53,682 nucleotides of DNA from Deltaproteobacteria bacterium (GTDB taxonomy: Bacteria > Desulfobacterota > Desulfobulbia > Desulfobulbales > Desulfurivibrionaceae), in the NCBI GenBank assembly GCA_021802775.1, contig JAJZRJ010000017.1, forward strand, positions 1 through 53,682, in the 5' to 3' direction. Shown piece after piece: positions 35,366 to 43,613 of the stretch (the first letter of the stretch is position 1; every line of letters begins with the position of its first letter). The notes beneath the pieces are model-generated. The model did no database searches and was not told the origin of the DNA. It worked only from the letters and a program-made list of their open reading frames with translations. The position numbers were made by a program, and so were the translations under genes.

Positions 35366-37264
35366 TCAGTCAGGGCCTTTTCCGGAGATCTGGCGCAGGT
35401 GATCGAGGAAGGTCTCCGCGTCCGCTTCTCCGACCAGTCGAAGGGCGCGGCGTTCGCGTCCGTCCGGGCCGTAAAACAGGATCGTCGGCGGTCCGATCAC
35501 ATCCAGGCCCTGCATCAGGGCCCGGTCCTGTTCATCGTTCGCCGTAACGTCAGGGCGCAGCCAAACGACCCGTTGCAGCGCCGCGGCTACCCGCGGGTCG
35601 CGGAACACGGTACGTTCCATCTGCTTGCAGGACACGCACCAGTCAGCGTAAAAATCCACCACCACCGGCCGCCGGCCCGCGGCCACTGCCGTTCGCAACT
35701 GCGCGAGTGATTTCAGGGGCAGGAACGGCGGCGTAAGCTTTTCGGTCGCCGGTGATCCGGGCGGCTGCGCCAAGACGGCAAGGGGCGAAAGCACTGAATG
35801 AGTGCCGGCGGCACTCCCAACCAGCAACAGAACCCCGTAGACAACGGCCAGCACCCCGCTGTATTTGCGCAGGCGCAGGAGGGGCGAGGGTGACAGCGGC
35901 GGCTCGAAGCCGCCCAGGGACACACCAAGGCCGAGCAGCAACGCGCCCCACAGGCCGATGGTGATCGACTCCGGCAGAATCCGCGACAGCATCCAGATGG
36001 CGAGCCCCAGCAACACGAACCCGAAGGCGGCCCGCACGACCTCCATCCCTTTCCCTGGCTTCGGCAGGAAGCTGCCACCCAGAACACCGACCAGCAACAA
36101 CGGTATTCCCATGCCGAGACCAAGGGCGAACAAGGCCAATCCGCCCGTCAGCATGTCACCGGTCTGGCCGATGTAGAGCAAGGCGCCGGCCAGCGGCGGA
36201 GTCACGCAGGGACCGACGATCAACGCCGACAGGAAGCCCATGACCGAGACGCTGGTGAACCGGCCACCCGGCAAACGATTGACCATCTTCGTCAGCCGGG
36301 TCTGCAGCGAACCGCTGACCTGCAGGTCGAACAGGCCAAACATGGCCAAGGCGAAAACGACGAACAGAGCGCTGAAGGCGCCGATTATCCACGGCGACTG
36401 CATCCACGCCTGGAGGTTTTGCCCGAAGCGCCCGGCCACCATGCCCAACAGGCTGTAGGCCGCGGCCATGGAGAGCACGTACGCCGCGGACATTCCCAGC
36501 CCGCGCCACGGCCCGGTTCGCTCACCGGAACCCACGATCAGGCCGGACAGGATCGGTATCATCGGCAAGACGCAGGGCGTGAATGCCAGCAGCAAACCGA
36601 ACCCGGCAAAGACCAGCGCTATCCAGGCCGCATTGCCGCCCGCCAGGATGCCGGCCAGGCGCGCTTGCCCGGCAGCGCCCGGCATTGACCGGGCCGCTCC
36701 GGCATTTACCGGGGGGGAAGGAGTGCCGGGCGCCAATCTCACATGCAGGGTATCGGTTTGCGGCGGATAACATATTCCGCGCTCGGCGCAGCCCTGATAG
36801 GTGACGGTGATGGGCACCGGCTCCGCCGATTCCGCCACGCCCGCATAGGAAATCCCCACATCCAGCGCCTGATGGTACACCTGGACCAGGCCCAGGAACT
36901 CGTCGTTCTTTTTCTCTCCATCCGGCAGGACGGGGGAGCCGAAGCTCAGGCCCTCCCTCTGCGGAAGCTCTACCCGGATCCGGGAGCGATACAGATAATG
37001 GCCATCGGCAATGTCCCAGTGCAACTTGACTTGGCCCGCCTCGGAAACAGCGCTGAGACGGAAGGCCGCGCGGGGCTCAGGGGGATCGGCGGCCCGGCCG
37101 GAAATGGCGCCGAGCACGAGCAGGGCGGCACATGCCGCCAGCAGCCAACGGCCCTGCTGCGTGAGGGAAGAGATACGATTTTTGATTGTCCCGATCCCCG
37201 GACACCGGGCGAACCGTTGGGGAACGTCCCGGGATGATGGCGTGGGGCGTGAAAAGGGTCCCAT
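35366..37264 (-). CDS. dsbD: Thiol:disulfide interchange protein DsbD
   Basis: 632 aa. After a signal anchor (about 38-58) comes the periplasmic alpha domain with CAERGIC, then about eight membrane helices with the redox pair in FTPCVLP and GPCVTPP, then a C-terminal thioredoxin domain with WCVSCK. DsbD carries electrons from cytosolic thioredoxin to periplasmic proteins. ATG 37264 is chosen over 37270 because AAGGAG then has 7 nt spacing. It starts 2 nt after the TlpA-like stop, so the two form an operon. Confidence 0.9.
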   Translation of the reverse strand: MGPFSRPTPSSRDVPQRFARCPGIGTIKNRISSLTQQGRWLLAACAALLVLGAISGRAADPPEPRAAFRLSAVSEAGQVKLHWDIADGHYLYRSRIRVELPQREGLSFGSPVLPDGEKKNDEFLGLVQVYHQALDVGISYAGVAESAEPVPITVTYQGCAERGICYPPQTDTLHVRLAPGTPSPPVNAGAARSMPGAAGQARLAGILAGGNAAWIALVFAGFGLLLAFTPCVLPMIPILSGLIVGSGERTGPWRGLGMSAAYVLSMAAAYSLLGMVAGRFGQNLQAWMQSPWIIGAFSALFVVFALAMFGLFDLQVSGSLQTRLTKMVNRLPGGRFTSVSVMGFLSALIVGPCVTPPLAGALLYIGQTGDMLTGGLALFALGLGMGIPLLLVGVLGGSFLPKPGKGMEVVRAAFGFVLLGLAIWMLSRILPESITIGLWGALLLGLGVSLGGFEPPLSPSPLLRLRKYSGVLAVVYGVLLLVGSAAGTHSVLSPLAVLAQPPGSPATEKLTPPFLPLKSLAQLRTAVAAGRRPVVVDFYADWCVSCKQMERTVFRDPRVAAALQRVVWLRPDVTANDEQDRALMQGLDVIGPPTILFYGPDGRERRALRLVGEADAETFLDHLRQISGKGPD

Positions 37265-37266
37265 AA

Positions 37267-37812
37267 TCATTCTCCTTGCATCAGGGTTGTAAGAAATTTT
37301 CTGGTTTCCGGCGAATTCCAGTCACGCGCACCGGTGACTTCCTGAACAATTTCCCCCTTCTTGTTGATGATGAAGGTCTGCGGGATGCCGCCCACGCGAT
37401 ACAGCCCGGAAACGTGCTGATCGGTATCAAGAAGAACGGGAAAGCTCATGGGGATCTTTTGGGAAAAGGCCGCCACTGCCGACCGGCCATTTTTTTCCAC
37501 ATTAACGGCCAGCAACACGAAATCGTTCCCTTTCAGTGTGCCGTAAAGCCGCTCCATGGACGGCATCTCGGCGCGGCAGGGAGGGCACCAACTGGCCCAG
37601 AAATTGAGTACGACCACCTTGCCCCGGTAATCGGCCAGAGAAACCGGTTTCCCTTGCATATCGGAAAGGGTGAAGCCCGGGGCCGTCACCCCAGTCCCGG
37701 GCGCCCCGGCAGGCGAAGCCAGGGAAACGGGCAGATAATTTTTTCCTGAAATGACAAAATAGGAGAAAGCAATGCCGATTAACAAAAATGCTATGGATAT
37801 TTTTCGAGACAT
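37267..37812 (-). CDS. TlpA/ResA-like periplasmic thioredoxin
   Basis: 181 aa. An N-terminal helix (about 7-22) anchors or exports it, and the AhpC/TSA-type thioredoxin domain holds WASWCPPCRAEM and a cis-Pro region, GGIPQTF. Such proteins reduce periplasmic targets such as apocytochrome c, receiving electrons from DsbD, which is encoded directly downstream. CAAGGAGCCAAATC precedes the ATG. Confidence 0.92.
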   Translation of the reverse strand: MSRKISIAFLLIGIAFSYFVISGKNYLPVSLASPAGAPGTGVTAPGFTLSDMQGKPVSLADYRGKVVVLNFWASWCPPCRAEMPSMERLYGTLKGNDFVLLAVNVEKNGRSAVAAFSQKIPMSFPVLLDTDQHVSGLYRVGGIPQTFIINKKGEIVQEVTGARDWNSPETRKFLTTLMQGE

Positions 37813-38007
37813 GATTTGGCTCCTTGAGCGGTTTGTTGTTTACCGCAACGCAGGCAGCGGACCTGGTTCCGCTCATACCTGCGGCGGATGCGGATGACCT
37901 TTTCCGGAATGGCAACGGCAATGCCGGCCCGCACGCGGACACAGCACCGTCATCGACGATCAATGATTCACGAGCAAGATTTTGCGGGGAATAAACAGCG
38001 GGAAGAC
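37813..38007. other. Gap upstream of the TlpA-like gene
   Basis: 195 bases without a supported gene. A 26-codon minus-strand frame (37873-37953) has several His and Cys residues, but its ribosome site is poor. Confidence 0.3.
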
Positions 38008-38439
38008 TTAGGTCAGCAGGACAACGGCGCGGATGTCGGCGAGTCGCGGGTTAACCAGGGAGGGCGGTGGTGCCGGGTAACGGGATTCTTTTCCGGCGGC
38101 GGCCCCAAGGGCCAAAGAAAGGGCGCGGGAGAGATGTGCCGGCGCAGCCAGGGACAACTGGCCGGAGAGTTCCGGCAGGTTAATGCCGGCGGTGGAGGTG
38201 AGGGCCGGTGCCAATTTCAGGCAAGAGCGGCTGCCGTCATGCTGATTCCGGAGCAGCGAGGGGATACCGGTCGCCGTCTCCCGGATGGACGGGGCTCTCT
38301 CCCCGCCGGCAGTCGCCATGGCCGGACTGCGGCGCGCGGACATTTTGAGACAACGCGCGAACCCGTCTGTCCCGCCTGTCAGCAGGTAGACAACCAGAAA
38401 AACCCAGGTTATTGTTCTCAGTTTGAAAAAGGATCTCAT
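38008..38439 (-). CDS. Small secreted protein of unknown function
   Basis: 143 aa from ATG 38439. An N-terminal hydrophobic segment (about 8-22) ending in TDGFA looks like a signal peptide. The mature part is Ala/Ser/Leu-rich with two Cys (ARCLKM and SRSCLKL) that could form a disulfide. It lies upstream of the TlpA-like/dsbD pair on the same strand, so it may be a redox client or accessory. The ribosome site is weak and codon evidence is limited; an antisense frame overlaps it. Confidence 0.45.
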   Translation of the reverse strand: MRSFFKLRTITWVFLVVYLLTGGTDGFARCLKMSARRSPAMATAGGERAPSIRETATGIPSLLRNQHDGSRSCLKLAPALTSTAGINLPELSGQLSLAAPAHLSRALSLALGAAAGKESRYPAPPPSLVNPRLADIRAVVLLT

Positions 38440-38663
38440 ATCATTTCCGGTGAACGGGATCAACTGGCGGCGTGACAAAAAAAGCCGCTTTTTCGCACGG
38501 CTGCCTGAAAACAGGGACCGGTATCGCAGCATGATCCAGATGACGCCACCCTACCGGGTGTGCTCCTGTGCGGCAACAAAAAAATTCATCCGCGGTAAAA
38601 CTATTCGAGAAAGCACCTTCATTGAATACCATGGGGCATGATCCTGTTCCCTGTTTGCTTGCG

Positions 38664-38704
38664 CAGGCTGTTGCAAAAGAGGGGGAAGTTTTTTCAACCT
38701 CCTG
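38664..38704. repeat. Repeat end palindrome R3 (solo copy)
   Basis: The sequence CAGGCTGTTGCAAAA...TTTTTTCAACCTCCTG closely follows the end of R1 (CAGGATGTTGCAAAA...TTTTTCAAC), with almost the same spacing. Only the end palindrome is present. It lies just past the phoR stop on the minus strand, where it could act as a weak terminator. Nothing else clear is seen in 38440-38716. Confidence 0.6.
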
Positions 38705-38716
38705 CTGGAAAGGGGA

Positions 38717-40513
38717 TTAAGCTCCGGCGTCGCGGTCGGCGGGCAGATGGATGGCAAAGGTGCTGCCCTTGCCGGGGGCGCTCGTGAGGGTGATGCGGCC
38801 GCCGTGCGCCTGGACGATGTGCTTGACGATGGAGAGCCCCAGCCCGGTGCCGCCCATGGTGCTGCTGCGCGCCTTGTCCACCCGGAAGAAGCGTTCGAAG
38901 ATGCGGGGCTGGTCGCGGGGCGCGATGCCGACTCCCTGATCCTGCACGGCCACGATCACTTCGTTCTCGGCGGCGGTGGCGCTGACCAGCACCGTGCTGC
39001 CCGCCGGGCTGTATTTGATTGCGTTGTCGACGAGGTTCACCAGCGCCTGCTCGAGGAGCGGCGGGTTGAGCCGGGCGGCCAGGGCGCCCGGGCACTCCTG
39101 CCGGATGATGATTTTCCGGGCAGTGGCCGCAGGCCCGCAGGTCTGGATTGCGGCCTCGATCAGCGGCGTGAGGGGGTGGGGCGTGAGCGCGATTTCCTGC
39201 TTCTCGGCCCCCTGCTCCAGCCGGGAGAGGGCGAGCAGATCCTCGACAATGGCGTGCAGCCGTTTGGATTGCTTGTGGATGATTTCGAGGAAATGACGGG
39301 CATTTTCCGGTTCATCCAGGGCGCCGTCGAGCAGGGTCTCGACAAAGCCGGTGATGGAGGTGATCGGGGTTTTCAGTTCGTGGGAGACATTGGCGACAAA
39401 GTCGCGCCGCACCGTTTCCAGCCGCCGCAGATTGGTGACGTCGCCCAGGACGATGAGCGCCCCGGTGGTGTGGTTGTCATCACTCTTGAGCGGGACGCCG
39501 CGCAGGTAAAAGGAGCGGTTGGCGCCCTTGGTGTCGGGTAACACGATCTCGCCTTCCCGGGTGTCCTTGCCACTCAGTGTTGCCTTGATGAAGCGCTGGA
39601 GTTCCAGGTTGCGCACCGCCTCCAGGGTGCTTCTCCCCTTGACCCTTCCGGGGTCGAGCCCCAGCAGGGTGAGGGCTGCGGGGTTGAAGCTCTGGACCCG
39701 TTCCTCGGCGTCCACCGTGAGCACCCCTTCCACCATGCTGCCAAAAACCGCTTCGAGTTCGTTGCGTTGCTGGCTGATCTGCGTGGCCCGTTCCGTCAGC
39801 CGGGTGGCCATCTGGTCGAGGGCCGTGGCGAGATCGATGATCGCGTCTGGGCCTGTCACTGTTAGCCGGCGGGAGAGTTGGCCGGCAGCAGCTACTCCGG
39901 TGGCCCAGTTGCGCATCGCCCTGAGCGGCAGGCGGAGCTGGCGACTGATGAACCAGATGGCCACCATGGCCAGCATAAAAAGCAGGACGGCGGCCAGGAT
40001 GATGGCCCGGCGCTGGCCGTCAAGCCGGCGATCTATTTCGGTCATCGGCAGGGCGGTGCGCAGCACGCCAAGCAGAGCGCGGTTTTCCTCCAGCGGTACG
40101 GCGACATAGAGCATCTCCGTATGCAGGGTGTAGCTGTAGCGTTGCGCCGGTTTGACGCGGTGCCGGAGAGCGGCCATGATCTCCGGCCGGCCGGCGTGGT
40201 TTTCCATGCGTGCCGGTTCTTCATGGGAATCCGCGAGTACGGTGCCGGTCGGAAGCAGGATCGTAATCCGAGTGCCGGTGGCGGCGGCGATGGCGGCACA
40301 GAACGCCCGGAGGCCCTCGAGATCGCCTCGTTGGAGCAGGATGGTTGCCTGGGTTTGGGCGATGCGAGCCCGGGCCTCCAGATCGCGGCCTGCCTCGGTA
40401 GAAGCAAATTGGCTGCCGCGTTGGATGGCGTAGCCGGCGAGTACGGCCAGGATGAGGCCGGTGAGAACCAGCAGGCTAACGAAGGGATGGCGGGAGAGGG
40501 CTTGGGGGCGCAT
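38717..40513 (-). CDS. phoR: PhoR-type phosphate sensor histidine kinase
   Basis: 598 aa. Two membrane helices (about 10-30 and 170-190) bracket a periplasmic domain; a HAMP-like linker, a PAS domain (about 250-345), the H-box FVANVSHELKTPITSI and an ATPase domain (VNLVDNAIKYSP, DQGVGI, GGTGLGLSIVKHI) follow. The VSHELKTP box and PAS placement are those of PhoR. It is separate from phoB-phoU-pst and lies downstream of the parA-like gene. Start ATG 40513 is chosen; a TTG at 40555 is possible. TAACC repeats 11 bp apart lie upstream. Confidence 0.87.
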   Translation of the reverse strand: MRPQALSRHPFVSLLVLTGLILAVLAGYAIQRGSQFASTEAGRDLEARARIAQTQATILLQRGDLEGLRAFCAAIAAATGTRITILLPTGTVLADSHEEPARMENHAGRPEIMAALRHRVKPAQRYSYTLHTEMLYVAVPLEENRALLGVLRTALPMTEIDRRLDGQRRAIILAAVLLFMLAMVAIWFISRQLRLPLRAMRNWATGVAAAGQLSRRLTVTGPDAIIDLATALDQMATRLTERATQISQQRNELEAVFGSMVEGVLTVDAEERVQSFNPAALTLLGLDPGRVKGRSTLEAVRNLELQRFIKATLSGKDTREGEIVLPDTKGANRSFYLRGVPLKSDDNHTTGALIVLGDVTNLRRLETVRRDFVANVSHELKTPITSITGFVETLLDGALDEPENARHFLEIIHKQSKRLHAIVEDLLALSRLEQGAEKQEIALTPHPLTPLIEAAIQTCGPAATARKIIIRQECPGALAARLNPPLLEQALVNLVDNAIKYSPAGSTVLVSATAAENEVIVAVQDQGVGIAPRDQPRIFERFFRVDKARSSTMGGTGLGLSIVKHIVQAHGGRITLTSAPGKGSTFAIHLPADRDAGA

Positions 40514-40565
40514 GGCAGTTGTTCCTATTAAACCCCAAGAGCGCCCAAAGAACAAATAAAGAAAT

Positions 40566-40581
40566 GGTTATGAAACGGTTA
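40566..40581 (-). promoter_or_regulatory. Candidate short Pho box before phoR
   Basis: On the minus strand TAACC begins at 40581 and again at 40570, 11 bp apart, and the next step reads TTATT. The -10 is less clear than at the other sites (TTTGTT 14 nt past the second start). It is about 55 bases before the phoR ATG. Support is moderate because only two repeats match. Confidence 0.45.
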
Positions 40582-40601
40582 TGCCGCGGTGCGGGCGAGG
40601 T

Positions 40602-41543
40602 TCAGGTGAAGAGCGTCGGGTCGCCGGCCACCTTGCGGATCAGTTCGCGGTAGTCGTGGGCGCCGTTGGAGCCCGGGGCGAACTCGTAGATCGTCTGGCC
40701 ATAGGCCGGAGCCTCGGAGAGACGGACGTTGTAGCGGATCGGCTCGCAGACCATGGGGCCGTATAGCTTCTTGAGCTGAGCAAAGAAGTCGTCCGACTGT
40801 TTGACCCGTTGGTCGCGGAAGGTGGGAAGGATGTACTTGAGCGCCACCTCCTTGCGGTATTTCTGGATGGCGGCGATGCTCTTCAGGAATTCGCCGAAGC
40901 CTTGGAGCGACATCACCTCCAGCGAAACCGGGGTGAGCAGTTCGTTGACATAAAAGAGCACATTGACGGTGAGGGGGTCCCAGCCCGGCGAGGTATCGAC
41001 CACCACGTAGTCATATGCCGTTTCCAGCGGGGTGATGGCGTCGGCCATGGTCTGTTCGCCGCCGAAATCCTTGCGGTCGATGATGCGTTTGAGCCCGGCC
41101 AGCCCCTTGCCGCCGGCCAGCAGCCAGAGATTTTTGCGGGCCGGGATCACCGCCTCGGCCGCGGGCAGCTCCTCGGCCACCAGTTCGGTGAGTCCGGCCT
41201 TCGGTTTGAGCCCCAGCATGAAGGCCGATTGCCCCTGGGTGTCGGTGTCCACCAGCAGCACCCGGAAGCCGGCCATGGCCAGACCGGCGGCCAGGTTCAC
41301 CGCGGTGGTGGTCTTGCCCACCCCGCCCTTGCTGAGCGACACCCCGATGCGACGCACCCCGTTGGTCCGTTTAGGGGCCGGCGTGGGGGCAACCGGCTTC
41401 GGTGCCGCCGGTGGTGCCTGGCGGGAGAACTCCAGCGGGAATTGCTGGTTGCAGCCCTGGCAGCGCGCCATCTTCACCGAGGGCGGGATGCGTTTTTCGT
41501 CGATATTGTGTTGCTTCTTGCAGTGCGGGCAGATGATCAGCAT
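40602..41543 (-). CDS. ParA/MinD-type ATPase with N-terminal zinc ribbon
   Basis: 313 aa. The N-terminus holds a zinc ribbon with C5, C8, C28 and C31 (CPHC...CQGC), followed by a Pro-rich linker and a ParA-type ATPase with the deviant Walker A KGGVGKTT (72-79), DTDTQGQSA and YVVVDTSPGWDPLTVNVL. ParA relatives use ATP-driven dimerisation to place cargo such as chromosomes, chemoreceptors or pili. The partner here is probably the 128-aa protein encoded upstream (41617). The ribbon-ATPase fusion is uncommon. It is not next to a chromosomal parB. Confidence 0.85.
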   Translation of the reverse strand: MLIICPHCKKQHNIDEKRIPPSVKMARCQGCNQQFPLEFSRQAPPAAPKPVAPTPAPKRTNGVRRIGVSLSKGGVGKTTTAVNLAAGLAMAGFRVLLVDTDTQGQSAFMLGLKPKAGLTELVAEELPAAEAVIPARKNLWLLAGGKGLAGLKRIIDRKDFGGEQTMADAITPLETAYDYVVVDTSPGWDPLTVNVLFYVNELLTPVSLEVMSLQGFGEFLKSIAAIQKYRKEVALKYILPTFRDQRVKQSDDFFAQLKKLYGPMVCEPIRYNVRLSEAPAYGQTIYEFAPGSNGAHDYRELIRKVAGDPTLFT

Positions 41544-41616
41544 GGTTCGCCCCCCCTTTGGGGCATCCCGGCAGGCGCGATGGATTCCAGGGTGCTTGCG
41601 TTGGCCATGGATGTTC

Positions 41617-42003
41617 TTATCGTTTGCCGGGCCGGGAGATGCCACGGAACAGCAGTTGGCAGAGAGCGCTTTCCCGGCCCTTTTTTTCAAAATCCCGCAA
41701 TACCAGCTTGATGGCGAGTTCCACCAGCAGCGAACGGGTGACGCGGTGGCGAATCGCCTGGGGCAGCATCTCCGTGATGGCCTGACGGGAGTCCTCCAGG
41801 TTTTTGTAAACCTCTTCCCCGAGATAATAGGTGGTCTTCACCTTGGCCAGCCAGGGGTCGGGCTGCTGGTCGGCGAGGTCCTGGATCGACAGCGGCGCTC
41901 TCTGGCCGCGGAGCATTTTTTCGATGGTCTTTACCTCGGGCGGGGTTTGCTCGCGGGCGTGCAGCACCGCGCCGAGGATGTCGAATTTTTTCTGGTCGCT
42001 CAT
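41617..42003 (-). CDS. Small hypothetical protein, possible ParA partner
   Basis: 128 aa, mostly helical and charged, with no signal peptide. MSDQKKFDILGAVLHAREQ and a C-terminal AIRHRVTRSLLVELAIKLVL look like interaction helices; the latter loosely recalls a ribbon-helix-helix DNA-binding unit. Its ATG overlaps the stop of the PilZ-like gene (ATGA), and it ends 73 nt before the ParA-type gene. A ParB-like regulator role is a guess from position. Confidence 0.7.
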   Translation of the reverse strand: MSDQKKFDILGAVLHAREQTPPEVKTIEKMLRGQRAPLSIQDLADQQPDPWLAKVKTTYYLGEEVYKNLEDSRQAITEMLPQAIRHRVTRSLLVELAIKLVLRDFEKKGRESALCQLLFRGISRPGKR

Positions 42004-42416
42004 GCCGGCGGCTTCGTAAAAAGGTGATGACGCTGGCGCAGAACAAATTTTTGAAGCCGTTGTTCGGTCTCGTGGTCGGGATTCAGGAGCTGGATGCCGC
42101 AGTGGAAGGCGTTTGCCGCATCGTCTTTGGTGACGTGTCGAACGACCCCCTGCAGCCGAAGGGTCTCGCTGCCGAGCGTCAGGGTGAAGTCGTGGGTCTG
42201 GCCAGGAACCAGGGCCGTGCCCTCGGCAAGCAGGACGCCGATGCCGTGGCTGCCGATATCGGCCACGGTATGGCGTTGACCGGCGATGGTGGCGGTGATG
42301 TGTTCGGTCTCGGTGACCGGGCCGCGGAAGGAATGGCGGGTGACGTCATCGGCGTCGGCGTGGCACAGTTCGGCCGGGGAGGTGTTTTCCGATCCGCCCT
42401 TTTTCGTGTGCGCCAT
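42000..42416 (-). CDS. PilZ-like domain protein
   Basis: 138 aa. RHSFR matches the RxxxR start of PilZ domains, followed by beta strands and DIGSHGIG, which stands where (D/N)xSxxG is expected. A Gly replaces the Ser, so c-di-GMP binding is uncertain. GGGAGGAGAGG before the ATG is a strong ribosome site; 84 further in-frame residues upstream look unreal. It overlaps the 128-aa gene and forms a unit with the ParA-type ATPase. Confidence 0.75.
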   Translation of the reverse strand: MAHTKKGGSENTSPAELCHADADDVTRHSFRGPVTETEHITATIAGQRHTVADIGSHGIGVLLAEGTALVPGQTHDFTLTLGSETLRLQGVVRHVTKDDAANAFHCGIQLLNPDHETEQRLQKFVLRQRHHLFTKPPA

Positions 42417-42597
42417 CCTCTCCTCCCTTGTTCTTCCTAAGAGGCCTTTGCCCTTTTGGGGAGCAGCCGCAACCGTCGTTGTAGGGGGGCAGCCCACCAC
42501 CTGTTTCCTTTCGATTATGGATGGCCTTGGTGGCCGTGTCAAGCGGAAAGGCATGGCGGGCAGCGGCGCGCAGGGCCGTCGCGGGAGGTGTTTCGAG

Positions 42598-42855
42598 TTA
42601 TGAACGCGCGGGCAACGCCTGGAGGCGGCTGATGTAGCGGGCTTGGTCGAAAGCCTTGCCTGCGGCAAGGACCTGCAAGACCTCTTTCACGACAACATGA
42701 CCGATGAGAGTGCGTGCCTCTGTTTCTGCCAGGCCGCTTTTGACGAGGCGTTCCAGGGTGAGCCGCATCTCCGGCGGGTCGTTGGCCGCGAGCTGCCGTT
42801 CGATGACCGTATTGATCGCCTGGTGCAGCCGTTCGATTTTCGGGTCGACGGGCAT
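42598..42855 (-). CDS. Conserved-looking small hypothetical protein
   Basis: 85 aa, helical and acidic/basic mixed, with MPVDPKIERLHQAINTVIE at the start and TLIGHVVVKEVLQVL in the second half. No family is recognised. ATG 42855 is preferred over an upstream TTG because TTGGAGGAGAACCCC precedes it. It ends 181 nt before the PilZ-like gene on the same strand. Confidence 0.68.
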   Translation of the reverse strand: MPVDPKIERLHQAINTVIERQLAANDPPEMRLTLERLVKSGLAETEARTLIGHVVVKEVLQVLAAGKAFDQARYISRLQALPARS

Positions 42856-43091
42856 GGGGTTCTCCTCCAACTATCGTGTCTGCCACCATAGCGGGTTGGC
42901 CGGCGCTTGGCAATACCACTTTGCTTGACAAAGCCTCTTCCCCCGGCGCACAAAAAGCGGACCATTGTAAGGCGGTCGGCAGGAGGGCCAGTGACCAGCC
43001 CCACAGGATTGTTGGCACAGGTGCCGGCGGTTGCCGCGCCGCCGGACGTTGCGAATCGGGAACGGAACCGGCGCATGGCACCTGGGCCGGT

Positions 43092-43529
43092 TTATAACCG
43101 CGGCAGTTTGATCTTCAGGCTTTCCTTGTCCTTTTCCTGTTCCAGCTTTACCTGCACCTCGATCTCGCCGCTCCGCAGCCCCAGGGCCAGCGGCATGGCG
43201 GTCTTGTTGCCCTCGGCATGGAGGATGGTTCGCATGGTGGCCATGACCCCGTCGAAAATCGCCTTTGGCGGGGTGGGCAGCGAGAGCTTTTCATCCTCCA
43301 CCCGAATGGTCACGGTGAGGTGTTCCTTCTTGCGTTTGAAAGAGAGATTGTTGGCCTTTTCGGTGATGGCATGGAGCAGGGCCAGGGCCAGGTAGCGCGT
43401 GCTTTCCTCGGCGATGCCGGCTGGCGTGGTCGTGGCCACCGTTCGGAGGTTGGCTTGGTAGTTGGTGTCGAGGTAGCAGTCGCACATCTCGATGAGTTTC
43501 TGATGCGGGGTCGGGTCGTGCAGTTCCAT
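43092..43529 (-). CDS. Hypothetical protein beside a receiver gene
   Basis: 145 aa, no signal peptide or membrane helix. A helical first half (LALALLHAITEKANNLSFKR) is followed by beta-like stretches and a Lys/Glu-rich tail (EQEKDKESLKIKLPRL). ATG 43529 with GAGGCACCCC upstream is chosen; a GTG at 43541 is possible. It follows the coiled-coil receiver gene by 84 nt on the same strand and may work with it. No family is recognised. Confidence 0.65.
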   Translation of the reverse strand: MELHDPTPHQKLIEMCDCYLDTNYQANLRTVATTTPAGIAEESTRYLALALLHAITEKANNLSFKRKKEHLTVTIRVEDEKLSLPTPPKAIFDGVMATMRTILHAEGNKTAMPLALGLRSGEIEVQVKLEQEKDKESLKIKLPRL

Positions 43530-43613
43530 GGGGTGCCTCACTGTTGAGGGGGATGGGAACGCGTCGGGCGGGAGAATCGTTCACCGGCCGGGCAGGTTGC
43601 CAGGGCGGCGTGA

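Noticed and set aside
37873..37953. 26-residue His/Cys-rich peptide on the minus strand
   Set aside because: The composition is suggestive, but the ribosome site is poor and no known family fits.
37888..38475. Plus-strand frame of 195 aa opposite the secreted protein
   Set aside because: No ribosome site, no signal or domain, and a composition typical of antisense frames.
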